From: Phytophthora colocasiae
Lineage: Eukaryota; Oomycota; Peronosporomycetes; Peronosporales; Peronosporaceae
Direction: 5' to 3'
Assembly (NCBI GenBank): GCA_018806915.1
Contig: JAGKQI010000090.1
Coordinates: forward strand, 372,001-436,000
DNA length: 64,000 bases
The position numbers and the translations under genes were made by a program. Positions 9,285-19,680 of this stretch are shown here, one piece after another. The number at the start of each line of letters is the position of its first letter. Positions within the stretch are counted from its first letter, which is position 1. The notes beneath the pieces are model-generated. The model saw nothing but the letters and a program-made list of their open reading frames with translations. It did no database searches and was not told the DNA's origin.

Positions 9285-11631
9285 ATGACGAGACAAGCGA
9301 CAAGTTCGAGGACGGTACTAACGGCGAAAACGAAGAGAACTTCAGGGACACGACGTCTGCGTTCACGAAGTTGCACGGAAAAGAAGAACGAGGATAACGA
9401 AGCGAGTAATGATCAGCCCGAACCGGACGATGAGGAAGAGAAGGCGGCGCACGTTCCGTCCATCCTAACGGCGAGTAACCAGGCGTCTGCTGGCGATAAC
9501 GAAGAAGACGAAGGCAGAGAACCGCCTAGAGAAGTAGATCCGGCAGTGTTCGATGAAGAAGAAGATCGGCGTGCCCCAGCAGAACCAGATCGGCAGAACG
9601 AGGCCATCGGACCACGGAAACGAGGAAGTGCTCCGGCAGGAAGAACGCCAAGTGACCTCGGTGACGCGGATGGAATGGGTCTTCAAGAGCTGGGCGAGGC
9701 GTTGATGAAGATGTACAACCGAGTGTGCCTACTCCAGCGTGAACAGGTAGTCGGGCAGGAAGTACAACGACCGGAACACGGTGATGAGGAAACACGCGTA
9801 GCGGGAGAGCCTGCCCAAAATGATGAAGTCGAACGAGACGACTATGGACGAGACGTGAGACCTCGTTACCAAGATAACGATCGAGATGACGTAAGTGAAC
9901 ACCAGCACCGGAGTGATGACGAGGATATTCCCCGACGAAGTACGTCACCGGCAGGCTGCTGGGAGACGCGACCATGGACGAGGACGCGGGCACCATCGAG
10001 ACCACCGGGAGAGACGTCCGCGTAGCGCAGGAAGGCATCGTGATGCACGGCGAGAACATCAACAGCGACAACCTGCACCACAACGAGTACGGCGAGGAAG
10101 CGAACCTTCGGACGGCAGTAGCTCTGAAGATTCTGGACGAGACCGTGGACGACGGCGTGGTGGACCTCCTGACGGCGACGGTAGTAGCAGCGACGACAGT
10201 TCGGCAACGGAAAGTAGTAGCGACTCCAGCGACGATGATGACCGTCGACGATCACGAAGCGTACACCGAGAACACGGACGACGTGGAGAGCGCCGAGAAC
10301 GCCGCGATGGTCACGAACAACGCGAAGAACGGGAACAGAGAAGGCGACAGGGGCGACACGAACAACGAGAACGGGAAGAGCGACGCCGACGATCCACGCA
10401 GCGAAGCATCAAGGACTTGGAACTGCCCATCTTCACACCCGAAGCAGGAATTTCGGTCTCGACGTGGATTGATCGTATTGATCTGGCGCTGGAAGGTGCT
10501 CGAGAGTCTGGACGAGGTGACTGGTCGGACAGGGCTCTGTATTTTATCTTGGGCAACAAGTTGGCTGAGAATGCAGCACGATGGTGGGTGAACCGGGATC
10601 GCCGAACTCCAGCAAGAGAACGCACGTGGACACACCTGAAGCGAGGACTGTTGCAGCGGTACGCACCTCCGCAGAACTTGGAAGATGCTGAGTGGAGAGT
10701 GAATACCAGAATGATGATGGCCGGTGAATCGTATGCGGACTATGCCGCAGGATTGCGTGAAGCAGCAGATAGAAATCCAGTGGAAGAGCGGGTGTTTCTC
10801 GCGCAATTCTACAGAAACCTGGATAGGACGACGCGCCAGTTGGTCAAGCAGCCGCCAGTGCCGAGGACGCTGGAGAAGGCGGTGAAGAAGGCTACGAAAC
10901 TAAGCGACCCGTTGGAAAATGTGGCGCGCGGGATGCACAACATCGGACAGACATTTCCTGCCGCACACGCAACGCACCTGGTACAAGTGAACGGGCCGAG
11001 TGGGACGACTGTGATGATTCCAGGCGTGGGTGGTGTGAACGTTCCGGGAGAAGCAACTGCCGCTACGACAGAGGCAGGAGGCAGAGCGACGGCCGATGCA
11101 GCGGAGCAACTGGCACTGTTCACAAATCCACAAGGTGTATACAATCGACTGACGGGGATGATCCAGAAAATACCAGGGCGACGATGGAACGGGAGGTTCT
11201 GGGAGCCTAAGCCGGCGAGCAAGCCACGCGCGAGGAAAAGCGGGACGAATGACACGAAACCACGGGCGAAAAGAGCGAAGACGCAAACAGCTGAGCCTAA
11301 CGAGGGAGAGGCAGACGACCAGCAGAAGCCAGCGAAGACGAAGGCAGCAGTGAAGCAGGCTGGCACGACAGAAGGTCGCCGTGGGGAAATGCAGACGGCC
11401 CAACGAGAGAACACCGGAGGAAGTAACAATCGGACGTGTCGGCGTTGTGGAGGTACCGGGCATTGGGCGATGCAGTGTCCAAATGAACCACGTTGCTTCG
11501 CGTGCAATCGTGTGGGCCATTTCGCGAGAATGTGTACAGACAGCGAAGCCAAGGCTAGGAACGACGCATACATGAAGACGCGAGAGACCAAGGCGGCCAC
11601 CAAGCAGGAAAACGAGCAGCGGACGACGTAG
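9285..11631 (+). CDS. Gypsy Gag (frame change inside)
   Basis: The first ATG after the primer-binding site (9285) opens an acidic, charged N-terminal region running in one frame to about 9990. The capsid part continues in the frame open 9895-11631, so a shift or indel lies near 9900-10000. Capsid-like helices surround TWIDRIDLALEGARE and RWWVNRDRR (about 10460-10600). Two zinc knuckles, CRRCGGTGHWAMQC and CFACNRVGHFARMC (about 11438-11535), fit CCHC RNA-binding motifs. Gag packages element RNA. Low-complexity Arg/Glu/Asp-rich sequence dominates 10080-10390. The frame ends with TAG at 11629-11631. Confidence 0.8.
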
Positions 11632-11756
11632 CGGGGATACGGCGTTCGAAGACAACGGGAGAACCCCAAGGAACAAGTAACGGAACGGAAAATAGAGCGA
11701 GTGATGAGGCGGTACGACGCGATAACGGCGCTACTGCGGAGCAGGATGAGAGGACG

Positions 11757-12434
11757 TTGACAAGCGACGATATCGAGGAATGGAGACAGATAATGAAGGA
11801 CGATGAGATGCTGTTTAACCAGATGGAAGCTGCTAAATATGCATCCACGTGGAGACCAGCAATGGCGGTGGCAAGGTACGCTCAGGCCAAGCGAGAGAAG
11901 GAAGAGCTGGACCACCGAGAAAAGAAACGGACACTTCCTGACGGCGCAGAGGAAGCAGTGCGGCAATGTCGAACTGGAGAGCGCTCCGAGGTAACGGCGA
12001 CCCCGGTAGTCGTAGAAGAAGGTGAGCGGGACACAACTATGACGGCAGCAACAAATATCGTGACCCAAGCAACTAGTACAGCAATGACGACGGTCAAGAA
12101 TCGCACAGATGGACCCGAGGATACAGCGACAAGTGTGTCGGAGGCCAAAGACGCGGACGAGCCAGAGACCGCCAGTGAAACGCCGACGAGGAGTACGAAG
12201 GACGTGACGACGGTGGCCGGTGTCGAAGTGACCAGCGATGAGGACGCGATAGATGACTCCCTGCTAACCACGGAACTACTAAAGGTTCGGCAAGCGAGGC
12301 GACGGAAACGACGCATGGCGAAGCGCCGACGGGTTCGTGAGAAGAAAGCTGCACGACGTTCGGAACGAGACGAAGAAAAAAGAACGAAGACGGGCGGTAG
12401 TGATCAGACAAGTTACGCGCGCACGAGACGCTGA
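11757..12434 (+). CDS. Gypsy Gag-Pol linker frame
   Basis: A 225-codon frame between gag and protease, rich in Thr, Glu, Asp and, at its C-terminus, Arg/Lys (RQARRRKRRMAKRRR). It overlaps the protease frame by about 100 bp with a one-base offset, so ribosomal frameshifting or an indel must connect them. I know no defined fold for it. It begins 126 bp after the gag stop. It may be a basic nucleic-acid-binding spacer of the Pol polyprotein. Confidence 0.5.
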   Translation: MTSDDIEEWRQIMKDDEMLFNQMEAAKYASTWRPAMAVARYAQAKREKEELDHREKKRTLPDGAEEAVRQCRTGERSEVTATPVVVEEGERDTTMTAATNIVTQATSTAMTTVKNRTDGPEDTATSVSEAKDADEPETASETPTRSTKDVTTVAGVEVTSDEDAIDDSLLTTELLKVRQARRRKRRMAKRRRVREKKAARRSERDEEKRTKTGGSDQTSYARTRR

Positions 12435-14685
12435 AGCAGCATTAGCCGGATTGAAGGAACGAAGTGAGCTACCACAGCCGAATGAGAACGATGGAATGGG
12501 TGCAACAGCGAAACTACGAGCACGAGTGAGCTTAGTACAGCATCAACGAGATAATGTGGACGGACAGCGAACTGGGGAAGGCGAGAGCGTCGAGTACATC
12601 GGTGCAGAAGACGGACTACCTACGGCTACAGTTACGGTCGACGGGAAACGGCGAGATGTGAAGCTCGATAGCTGCGCGAGGTACACCATTGCGGGCACAG
12701 ACTGGATGGCACTGGGCGATAAGGTATCAGACACAGCACCTGTGGACTATGTCGAGGGCATTGGAGGCTTCTTATTGGACGTGATCGGCGTCTGGAGTTT
12801 CGACCTGAGTAGTGTGTTCGGGGAGCAAATGAAGGTAGAGGCTTGTATCGTGGCTGGGTGTACGGACGAGTTCTTGTTGGGGATTGACTTTCTGCAGTCG
12901 CGAGAGGCTACGATGGACTTTAGTCGCAACGAAGTGCGCTACAGTGACAACGGGAGGACGGTGATCATCCCATTCAGAACACAAGACAGCAGCGGCGGAC
13001 ATCAAGTCGCAGTGGTACGCATGACGGGCAAGACGAAGATAGCAGCACGAACGGTGACTCCAGTGTCAGTGTCAGTGGCGGCCAAGGACGGAGAATGCGG
13101 GATGTTTATTCCTACCAGAAACATGGGATCAGTATTACTAGCAGCGACGGTGACGACAGCAAAAGACGGCAAGGCATGGGTACCTGCCATTAATGCGAAC
13201 GACAGGGTGGCAACACTACCAAACAAGCGAGAGTTGGGTACGTGGATCCCAGTGGACAAGGACATGTCAGTCCTCGAAATGAACAAGGAGTTACAGAAGG
13301 ATCGGCTGAGCAATTGGATGAACGAGTTGGGTGATAGCGAGACGCCGCTCGACAACGAGAAAGAAGTACATGTTGGAGTTGAGGACGGGAATGCACGTGA
13401 CTTGGTAATGAAGCTTTTACGTGTCTATCGGGGACTTACTAGCAATGTGAGCGATTGTCCTCCTGCTACGGCGTTAAACATTCAGCATCACATTGATACG
13501 GGTGAGACGGCTCCGATAATGCAAAAGAGGCGAAGGCAGGCGCAAACGGAAGACGCGATCATCAACGAGAACGTAGAGACTATGCTGAATGCAGGTGTGA
13601 TTGAGGAAGGTGATGGCGCGTGGGGTTTTCCGGTGGTGCTAGTACGAAAGAAGGATGGGGAAGTGCGTTTTTGCGTGGATTACCGAGCACTGAACAAGGT
13701 GACGAAGAAGGATGTGTACCCGTTACCACGGATCGACGAAACACTAGAAGCACTAGGCGGCGCACTACTCTTCACTACCCTGGATCTGAAAGCAGGATAT
13801 TGGCAAATACTGGTGGCGCCAGAAGACCGCGACAAAACGGCTTTTACGACGAAGAAGGGGTTGTATCGGTTTATACGGATGCCGTTTGGACTCACAAACG
13901 CGCCTTCAACATTTCAGAGGATGATGAACAGTGTACTACGGGGATTGACATGGAGTACGTGTCTCGTGTATCTTGACGATATAGTGGTCTTCACGCGTGG
14001 CGGAATTGAGAGGCATATTGTGGAGTTGGCGACGGTGTTAGAGCGGTTGTCTATGGCCGGTTTGACGTTGAAGCTGAAGAAGTGTCGATTCGCGATGAGA
14101 TCGATGGAGTACCTGGGCCATGAGTTGAGTAATGAAGGGGTACGGCCATTGCAGCGGTTGGTTACGGCGGTGAAGGACTTCCCGATGCCACAAGATGCGG
14201 TAGAGGTCAAGAGGTTTGTACATTTAGCCGGGTACTATCGGCGCTTTGTTGAGGGATTCGGGACGTTGATGGCGCCTATGACTAAGTTGCTACGAAAGAA
14301 TGTGGCATGGGAATGGACGAACGCGCAGGCGAGGGCTTTCGAGCGAGTGAAGGAAATTTTAACGAGCAAGCCGTTGCTTGTCTACCCGGACTTCCGACGA
14401 CCTTTTCGTGTGGTGACGGACGCGAGTCGAGTTGGCCTCGGGGCGTGTTTGATGCAGGATCAGGGCAGCGGATGGCAACCAGTGGCCTACGCGAGCAAGG
14501 TGAACAGTGAAGCTGAAAGCAAGTACGGAATCACGGAGTTAGAATGTTTAGCGGTGGTCTGGGCAGTGAAGTTATTTCGACCTTACCTGTACGGGAGGAA
14601 GTTCGTGATCATCACTGATCACTCAGCGTTGAAGTGGCTGATGTCCAGCGCGAATTTGACGGGAAGCTGCATCGTTGGGCTTTGA
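12337..14685 (+). CDS. Gypsy Pol: protease, reverse transcriptase, RNase H
   Basis: The protease active-site region reads VKLDSCARYTIAGTDW (D-S-C at 12667-12675), where most families have DTG or DSG. Downstream FLLGIDFL (about 12870) is the second protease landmark. RT follows: FCVDYRALNKVT (about 13670), TLDLKAGYWQI (about 13780), PFGLTNAP (about 13885), and the catalytic YLDD at 13969-13980. RNase H starts at VVTDASRVGLGA (about 14410) and reaches TDHSALKWLM (about 14615). The frame then breaks: the expected continuation DVQREFDGKLHRWA lies one frame over, so a single-base indel near 14640 separates RT-RNase H from integrase. Length to that point is normal. Confidence 0.88.
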   Translation: MRRKLHDVRNETKKKERRRAVVIRQVTRARDAEAALAGLKERSELPQPNENDGMGATAKLRARVSLVQHQRDNVDGQRTGEGESVEYIGAEDGLPTATVTVDGKRRDVKLDSCARYTIAGTDWMALGDKVSDTAPVDYVEGIGGFLLDVIGVWSFDLSSVFGEQMKVEACIVAGCTDEFLLGIDFLQSREATMDFSRNEVRYSDNGRTVIIPFRTQDSSGGHQVAVVRMTGKTKIAARTVTPVSVSVAAKDGECGMFIPTRNMGSVLLAATVTTAKDGKAWVPAINANDRVATLPNKRELGTWIPVDKDMSVLEMNKELQKDRLSNWMNELGDSETPLDNEKEVHVGVEDGNARDLVMKLLRVYRGLTSNVSDCPPATALNIQHHIDTGETAPIMQKRRRQAQTEDAIINENVETMLNAGVIEEGDGAWGFPVVLVRKKDGEVRFCVDYRALNKVTKKDVYPLPRIDETLEALGGALLFTTLDLKAGYWQILVAPEDRDKTAFTTKKGLYRFIRMPFGLTNAPSTFQRMMNSVLRGLTWSTCLVYLDDIVVFTRGGIERHIVELATVLERLSMAGLTLKLKKCRFAMRSMEYLGHELSNEGVRPLQRLVTAVKDFPMPQDAVEVKRFVHLAGYYRRFVEGFGTLMAPMTKLLRKNVAWEWTNAQARAFERVKEILTSKPLLVYPDFRRPFRVVTDASRVGLGACLMQDQGSGWQPVAYASKVNSEAESKYGITELECLAVVWAVKLFRPYLYGRKFVIITDHSALKWLMSSANLTGSCIVGL

Positions 14686-17309
14686 CCCTCCAGGAGTTTA
14701 ATTTCGAAGTAGAGTACCGGCCAGGTACTACAAACGTGGTGGCAGACGCGCTGTCCAGGGCACCAGCGGTAGCTACTGCACTAGCGGCAGTGGGCAGACG
14801 GCGAAGGGCGCGACGACGGGCGAGAACGACGGAGGCGACGACCGGAGCGGCAACAAACAGTATTGTGGACAGAGGGCCCCATTGTGGACAGAGGGCCCCA
14901 GGGCGAGAACGACGAGCGACGACCGGAGCGGCAACAAACAGTATTGTGGACAGAGGGCCCCAGGGCGAGAACGACGAGCGAGCGGCTGCGGACGGGCACG
15001 GCGAGTACGGGCTGCCGGACGCGAGAAATGAGCGGTTGCCAAGAAACGAAGATGGTGTGCGCATGAGCAGTTCAGTGTCAGTAGCAGACGCTACGTGCGG
15101 ATCCACACGAGTAACCGGGGAGACAGTGCCGGACGGAACGACGGTGAAGAAGACGCGTGCAGAGAGAAGAGTGACGACCGACACCGCACGGCCTCGCACG
15201 AGAGCTGCAACACGACAAGAAGAGGAACGGCAATGGCGGGAGGAAGCTATCCGAGTGTTGAACGAGTTGGTGACGGCTAAGGAAGACGACCAAGTGGCGA
15301 AAATGGGCGACAATGTGTCGACGTTGAGCGACGAGCGAACGGGTGAAGGCGCAGGACCGGGTAAGCAGTTGGCTGAGCTGGACGAGAATGAGGGCGTGTC
15401 GACGACGGCAGGACCGGACGTCCAGGAAGGCACAGTATGGCCAGAAGTACACCGTGTTGACGCGGAGACGGGTGACACAACGCGGACCACGGCGAGTGAA
15501 ACGGTACGAGCAGTAGGCGACGCTACGTCGGAAGAAACCAGCAGGAGGCACGAAGAAGATGGAGCAGCAGCGAGCAGCGCAGTCGGTGGACGACCAGGCC
15601 AAGGACGTGAACCAGCACGCGATATTGTACGACGACGAGTTGAACAAATGAGGCAGCGACGCGTGGGCGACCAGACACTCCAGCTTACCGACGATGAGAT
15701 ACGCACGGAGCAGCACAAGAGTCGCATGGTGAAGAAGTTGCTGGATGCCGGTGTGCATCGTGGACGCACGATTTCGAAGGCGTTTGGACTGGCAGTGATT
15801 GAAATGGCGGAAGGACAGCGTGTAATATTACCGCCAGCGTTGTGGCCACTAGTGTTTAAAGAGCACCATGATTCCGTGTGGGCGGGACACTTACGAGCTC
15901 CGCATACGTACGCCAGGATAGCAGCGATTTATTGGTGGCCAGGGCTGAGCGACGCAGTAAAACGATGGGTTCGAGGTTGCCAGGAGTGTGGCAGTCGGAA
16001 GGCGAGGCCGAGGGAGGTGATTCCACCATTGAGAAGCTTGAGAGGTGGCGATGTTGGCGACAGATGGGCATTGGATGTGGCTGGCCCATTACCAGCAACG
16101 GATGGAGGCAACCGGTTCGTGGTGGCCGCCGTGGAATACGTTACGAGGTATGTTGTCGCGGCGACCGTGAAGCAGCACACGGCGGAGGATGTTGCGAAGT
16201 TCTTGATGAAGAATGTGGTACTCCGGTTTGGTGCCTTTCGTGAGTTGCTAACGGATGGAGCCCCTGAGATGGCAGGACGAGCGATCGAGGAGCTGGTGTT
16301 GCTTCTGCAGGCAGAGCAGACTACCGCTGTACCACACAGACCGCAGTTGATTGGGTTAGTTGAGAGATTCAACCGGACGTGGAAGGATATGGTGGCCACG
16401 TACATGTACGACGAGAATCAGCGCGATTGGGACCAGTGGGTGGACTTTGCGGTTTATTCCTATAATGCGGGACGACATTCGACAGTAGCGCTGTCGCCGA
16501 ACGAACTGATGATGGGGAGAAGGTTAAGGAGTCCCAACGAGTTACTGCGAGCGACCAGAAGAACCGAGGCCGGAGATCTGAACGCATACCACGAGAAGTT
16601 GGTGGCGAGACTTAAGGAGAGTCACGAGTGTGCAGAGTTGGCGAGAGTGCGTGAGCAAGAACGCCAAGCGAGATATTACAATCGACGGGTACGGAGGCGC
16701 CGAGACTTTGTGGCAGGTGACCGGGTATGGATGTACAATCCGCCGCGTGGAGCCAAGGCGACGAAGCTGGTTCATCAGTGGATGGGGCCGCTAAGAATAG
16801 TTGAGCCCGCTGGATACGACAATTTTCTGCTAGAACGAGAAGACGTTGGGGACAAGAAGGAGAGGATCATTGCACACGTTTCCTTTTTGGTATCTTACCA
16901 CTACCCGGCAGACTTCTTAAAGGCAGCAGCAGCAGATATCGACGGCGAAATTGAATACGAGGATGAACCGACGACACGCGAAACTGTGGGCGCAACGACA
17001 GCGGTCATACAGGCAGCGACGGCTGCACGAGGCGAAAAGAGAGGTCGACGAGCAATTCCAAGTGCGAACAAGGGGTCACGACAGAGTGAGCTCCTGGTGG
17101 AAATCCGAAGGCGAAGAAGACGGAACGGCGCTGGACAGTACGTGCTGGAGTACGAATTACAGCCCGAGCGAGTTTGGCGACGACTACGGAACGGAGACAC
17201 GGCAAACGCCAACGATGACGAGAAGTACTGGGCTTCTATTGAGGAGTACGAGAAGTTGTTTAGTGCGGGGAGAATCGTGGAAGAGTCTCCAAGTGGGGAA
17301 GGCGTGTAA
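14634..17309 (+). CDS. Gypsy integrase with chromo-like C-terminus
   Basis: The frame picks up the RNase H connection end (HRWALTLQEF), then has a long hydrophilic region (14760-15650). Integrase begins with an HHCC zinc site in EHHDSVWAGH and CQECGSR (about 15860-15990). The catalytic core has D in WALDVAGPL (about 16075), D in LLTDGAPEM (about 16255) and E in GLVERFN (about 16355), so the DDE triad is intact. A GPY/F-like region (QWMGPLRIVEP) lies near 16790. The last 70 codons resemble a chromodomain fold (EYELQPERVW, then a helix YWASIEEYEKLF), as in chromoviruses that target heterochromatin. The stop directly precedes the right LTR. Confidence 0.85.
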   Translation: MADVQREFDGKLHRWALTLQEFNFEVEYRPGTTNVVADALSRAPAVATALAAVGRRRRARRRARTTEATTGAATNSIVDRGPHCGQRAPGRERRATTGAATNSIVDRGPQGENDERAAADGHGEYGLPDARNERLPRNEDGVRMSSSVSVADATCGSTRVTGETVPDGTTVKKTRAERRVTTDTARPRTRAATRQEEERQWREEAIRVLNELVTAKEDDQVAKMGDNVSTLSDERTGEGAGPGKQLAELDENEGVSTTAGPDVQEGTVWPEVHRVDAETGDTTRTTASETVRAVGDATSEETSRRHEEDGAAASSAVGGRPGQGREPARDIVRRRVEQMRQRRVGDQTLQLTDDEIRTEQHKSRMVKKLLDAGVHRGRTISKAFGLAVIEMAEGQRVILPPALWPLVFKEHHDSVWAGHLRAPHTYARIAAIYWWPGLSDAVKRWVRGCQECGSRKARPREVIPPLRSLRGGDVGDRWALDVAGPLPATDGGNRFVVAAVEYVTRYVVAATVKQHTAEDVAKFLMKNVVLRFGAFRELLTDGAPEMAGRAIEELVLLLQAEQTTAVPHRPQLIGLVERFNRTWKDMVATYMYDENQRDWDQWVDFAVYSYNAGRHSTVALSPNELMMGRRLRSPNELLRATRRTEAGDLNAYHEKLVARLKESHECAELARVREQERQARYYNRRVRRRRDFVAGDRVWMYNPPRGAKATKLVHQWMGPLRIVEPAGYDNFLLEREDVGDKKERIIAHVSFLVSYHYPADFLKAAAADIDGEIEYEDEPTTRETVGATTAVIQAATAARGEKRGRRAIPSANKGSRQSELLVEIRRRRRRNGAGQYVLEYELQPERVWRRLRNGDTANANDDEKYWASIEEYEKLFSAGRIVEESPSGEGV
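14835..14985 (+). repeat. Tandem duplication inside gypsy pol
   Basis: The 20-mer TATTGTGGACAGAGGGCCCC occurs at about 14870 and again near 14942, and its TTGTGGACAGAGGGCCCC part also at about 14881. The larger block (GACCGGAGCGGCAACAAACA onward) occurs twice, about 83 bp apart. It lies in the hydrophilic linker before integrase and keeps the frame open. Confidence 0.75.
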
Positions 17310-18139
17310 CAGGAGGACGCAGATGCTGGACACTCACGAGACGGACAGACGGGGAGGACGCTGGGAGAACCGTAGGGTACGGACGAAGAGCGGCAGCACC
17401 TGTGAGAGAAGTCTCAGTGGTCCAAGTACTGGCGAACGTTCGTGGCGTGAGCCAATGAACGCCGTGGTCTTCTACGAGTACATGTACTCGAGCGAGCGAG
17501 TGCACGAGTGCACGAGTCGGCGATGGGGCAGTGGAACGAGGATGGTTCCAGTCAGCTGCAGGATACTGGATACGATGGACGATACCGCCGGGACCTTGAA
17601 GAACGGGGACCAGCGAAGGAACGGAGAGCTAGAGAGCTCACTTGAGAACTGGCGGGCTGGTGGTCAAGTGGATCCCAGCGCTGCTTGAGAATTGGACGGC
17701 TTGGAAGCAAGCCACACGGAACGAGGAACGGGGTCGACAGGGCTTCGAGCGACGGTGACGGTAGCGCGTACTGAGCGGGCAACGGGTGAGGCTGGACGGC
17801 GGAGAAGCAGGCGGCAGTAACGGACAGTACTTCGGTGAGTGCTTCCAGGGGAGCTGCGGGCGCTACTTCGCGTTGTCTGGACGTCTCGACGGTGTCGGCG
17901 GGCTTACACGAGCTGCACGGAACTAGAGCTAGAAGACTTGGTCGAAAGACGAGGTGTTAGACGATAGAAGTATTGTCTATTAATAAATAGGGCCTAGCAG
18001 CTAAGCTACGGGTCCGGCGCAGCAACACGTGGTTGCTGTAGGCCAGCGAGAGAGTTTCGTGAAGTGAACGGGACGCAAGGAAGCCAAGAGCTATACGATT
18101 TGCTCAACGTGCCGGGCAAGATAATAGAAGCACGCTACA
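17305..18139 (+). repeat. Gypsy 3' LTR
   Basis: 835 bp; differs from the 5' LTR by about four substitutions and small indels visible by eye (for example near 17587, 17676, 17701 and 17851). Confidence 0.93.
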
Positions 18140-19018
18140 CGTCCTTCTTTCCCTCTGCGTAGCTGTCCAGCCATCCCCGGTGCTCCTCGCGACCATCAAC
18201 GTGACCGTCAGTGACTGGGACTCACGACGTGCATAAGTTCACCCCGAAAGAGGAGAATTTCGGGGCAACCTGGCGCTTGTGACAGCGTCTACTTTAAATG
18301 AAAAGATCATCCGTTGGCTCTATCGCTAAAAGGACACGTCGTTTTTCTTTTATTGTGTAGTGCATGCGGCGTCGTTTGGCTGGCGCATACACAGGTCTGT
18401 GATGGCAACCTCCTCTGCCTCCTGCAATACTGTCGCGGGTGGTGGGGGCTGCGAGGATAACTCGTCCGCTGCCTCCATTTTATCGAGTTGCTTGGATACC
18501 TCCGTTTTATCGAGTGGCTGGTGGAGTTTTATTTTAGCGATTGAACGCTGCGACGGGCGATTGGATTGGTTGATAACAAAATGTGTACACAATTCTATAT
18601 CACATGCACCCTTTTTATGTGTCTGTAGCATTCTGTCAATCTGTGTACTCTACCCGGCCAGGCACCGGCTGGGGGCTCATCAACAGTGGCCCATTGGGCA
18701 AAATTCCCAAGAAATTCAAGCGTACCGGTCATAGACTAAGGGTACAACCGAGTAACCGAGTAGCCGTAGGAAATTAGTTAGGAGTAACCTTGCTTAGACG
18801 TCAATGCGCCTGTTTCGAACAGGCTTCGAAATAAGTACCTAATATAAGGGGTTCGAGTCCTCCCTTCCCCCCCCCCCTGATACTTTACAGCTTGAGGACA
18901 TCCTTGTTGCTCCTTGCTTATGCGATGGCGCTGACAATGCAGATTATGTGGCGCTGCTGTTGACGCGTTCCGGATGTCTGTGTCAATCGCCACGGCTGCT
19001 GTTGTCTTCTCTTTGAGT
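18140..19018. other. Unassigned region between gypsy and MULE-1
   Basis: A minus frame at 18350-18631 (93 codons, with repeats of SQRS/LDK type and a PPPP stretch) is not recognisable. At 18850-18862 GGGGTTCGAGTCC resembles a tRNA T-arm/B-box, followed by a C-rich run and the 20-mer TGATACTTTACAGCTTGAGG shared with 8016-8035. The 10-bp target CTCTTTGAGT of MULE-1 ends this stretch (19009-19018). Confidence 0.4.
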
Positions 19019-19105
19019 GAGGAATTTCCATAAAGGAGTACCTAGCTACTGATTTTTGTTCTACCACACCAAATTGCATTTCGAAGTTGTCCAGTATACC
19101 GGTTT
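19019..19105 (+). repeat. MULE-1 left terminal inverted repeat
   Basis: Matches the reverse complement of 27358-27437 except for a 7-bp insertion (TTTCGA region near 19078) and isolated substitutions. Confidence 0.9.
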
Positions 19106-19132
19106 GCATCGGTCAAATTCAAAGTATCCAAG

Positions 19133-19541
19133 TGAGGACGTAGACAATCGCCTGATGGTCATCTTCACCAGGTTCTCAAGCGCAAGCACTGCAAGGACAT
19201 CACGAAGAACCAGCGTGCTTTTCGTTGTTTGCTGACGGCCTCCAAGTGTGTAAGCGTACGCTGTCGTTGCCAACTCAGGTTTACGTCGAGATCAACTCTC
19301 TCTTCGACGGTATCAACTTCGCGGCGACTTCTTCCGCAAGACGATAGAGAGGTTTTGCGCGACGCTAAGCGTCAGAGAGCCGTCGAACTTCTTCAACGAC
19401 AAGGAACCTAACAAGATGATTCACCAAGACAAGGCTGTGGCGTACGGTGCGACCGTGCAGGCAGCTATCCTGAGTGGTAATGACTCATCGGAGAGGCTGC
19501 AAGAACTTCACTTGCAGGACGTGTCGCCGCTGTCGCATTGC
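19133..19541 (+). pseudogene. HSP70 gene fragment captured in MULE-1
   Basis: Pieces of the HSP70 chaperone can be read in different frames in the right order: DNRL (about 19143), KRKHCKDITKNQRA (about 19180), a [20 protein letters not shown] segment (about 19250-19310), FFRKTIE-like and VLRDAK-like sequence (about 19330-19365), [10 protein letters not shown] (about 19390), [14 protein letters not shown] (about 19440) and the LQDVSPLS region (about 19515). These span the end of the nucleotide-binding domain. At least three frameshifts are needed, so it is not expressed as HSP70. It lies inside the MULE terminal repeats on the strand opposite to the transposase, the arrangement expected for host-sequence capture (Pack-MULE style). 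Confidence 0.75.
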
Positions 19542-19680
19542 AAAAATTCGTGTGGTGCTGACCCATGTTGATCTAGATAGCGCTCAATGCAATAATTGCA
19601 CTTTTAAATGTAAGGAAATACAGGTGACTATGTAAATATCCAATGCTCTGAGTCTTGCCTATATATCTCGTGTTGCTGCT

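Larger units (their letters stand above)
8425..18139 (+). mobile_element. Ty3/gypsy LTR retrotransposon with chromo-like domain
   Basis: A complete 9.7-kb element. LTRs are 8425-9255 and 17305-18139, start TGTAAC and end GCTACA, and differ at only a handful of positions by eye. The flanking 4-mer CGTC (8421-8424 and 18140-18143) is the target duplication. A TGG-initial primer-binding site follows the left LTR, and a purine-rich tract (AAGTGGGGAAGG) precedes the right LTR. Order is gag, protease, RT, RNase H, integrase, chromo-like domain. Frame changes within gag and before integrase suggest a mildly decayed but young insertion. Confidence 0.93.

Noticed and set aside
9895..10400. Second overlapping plus frame (9974-10591) as a separate gene
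   Set aside because: Low-complexity sequence is open in several frames; only the frame leading to the capsid and zinc knuckles is supported.
10809..12068. Long Cys-rich minus frame across gypsy gag
   Set aside because: Antisense to the Arg/Glu-rich Gag coding sequence; base composition explains its length.
14865..14985. Possible CRISPR-like spacing of repeated units in gypsy
   Set aside because: Units are in-frame tandem duplications within pol of a eukaryotic retrotransposon.
18878..18897. Helitron end considered for the shared 20-mer
   Set aside because: No CTRR terminus with a preceding GC hairpin and no Rep/helicase coding nearby.
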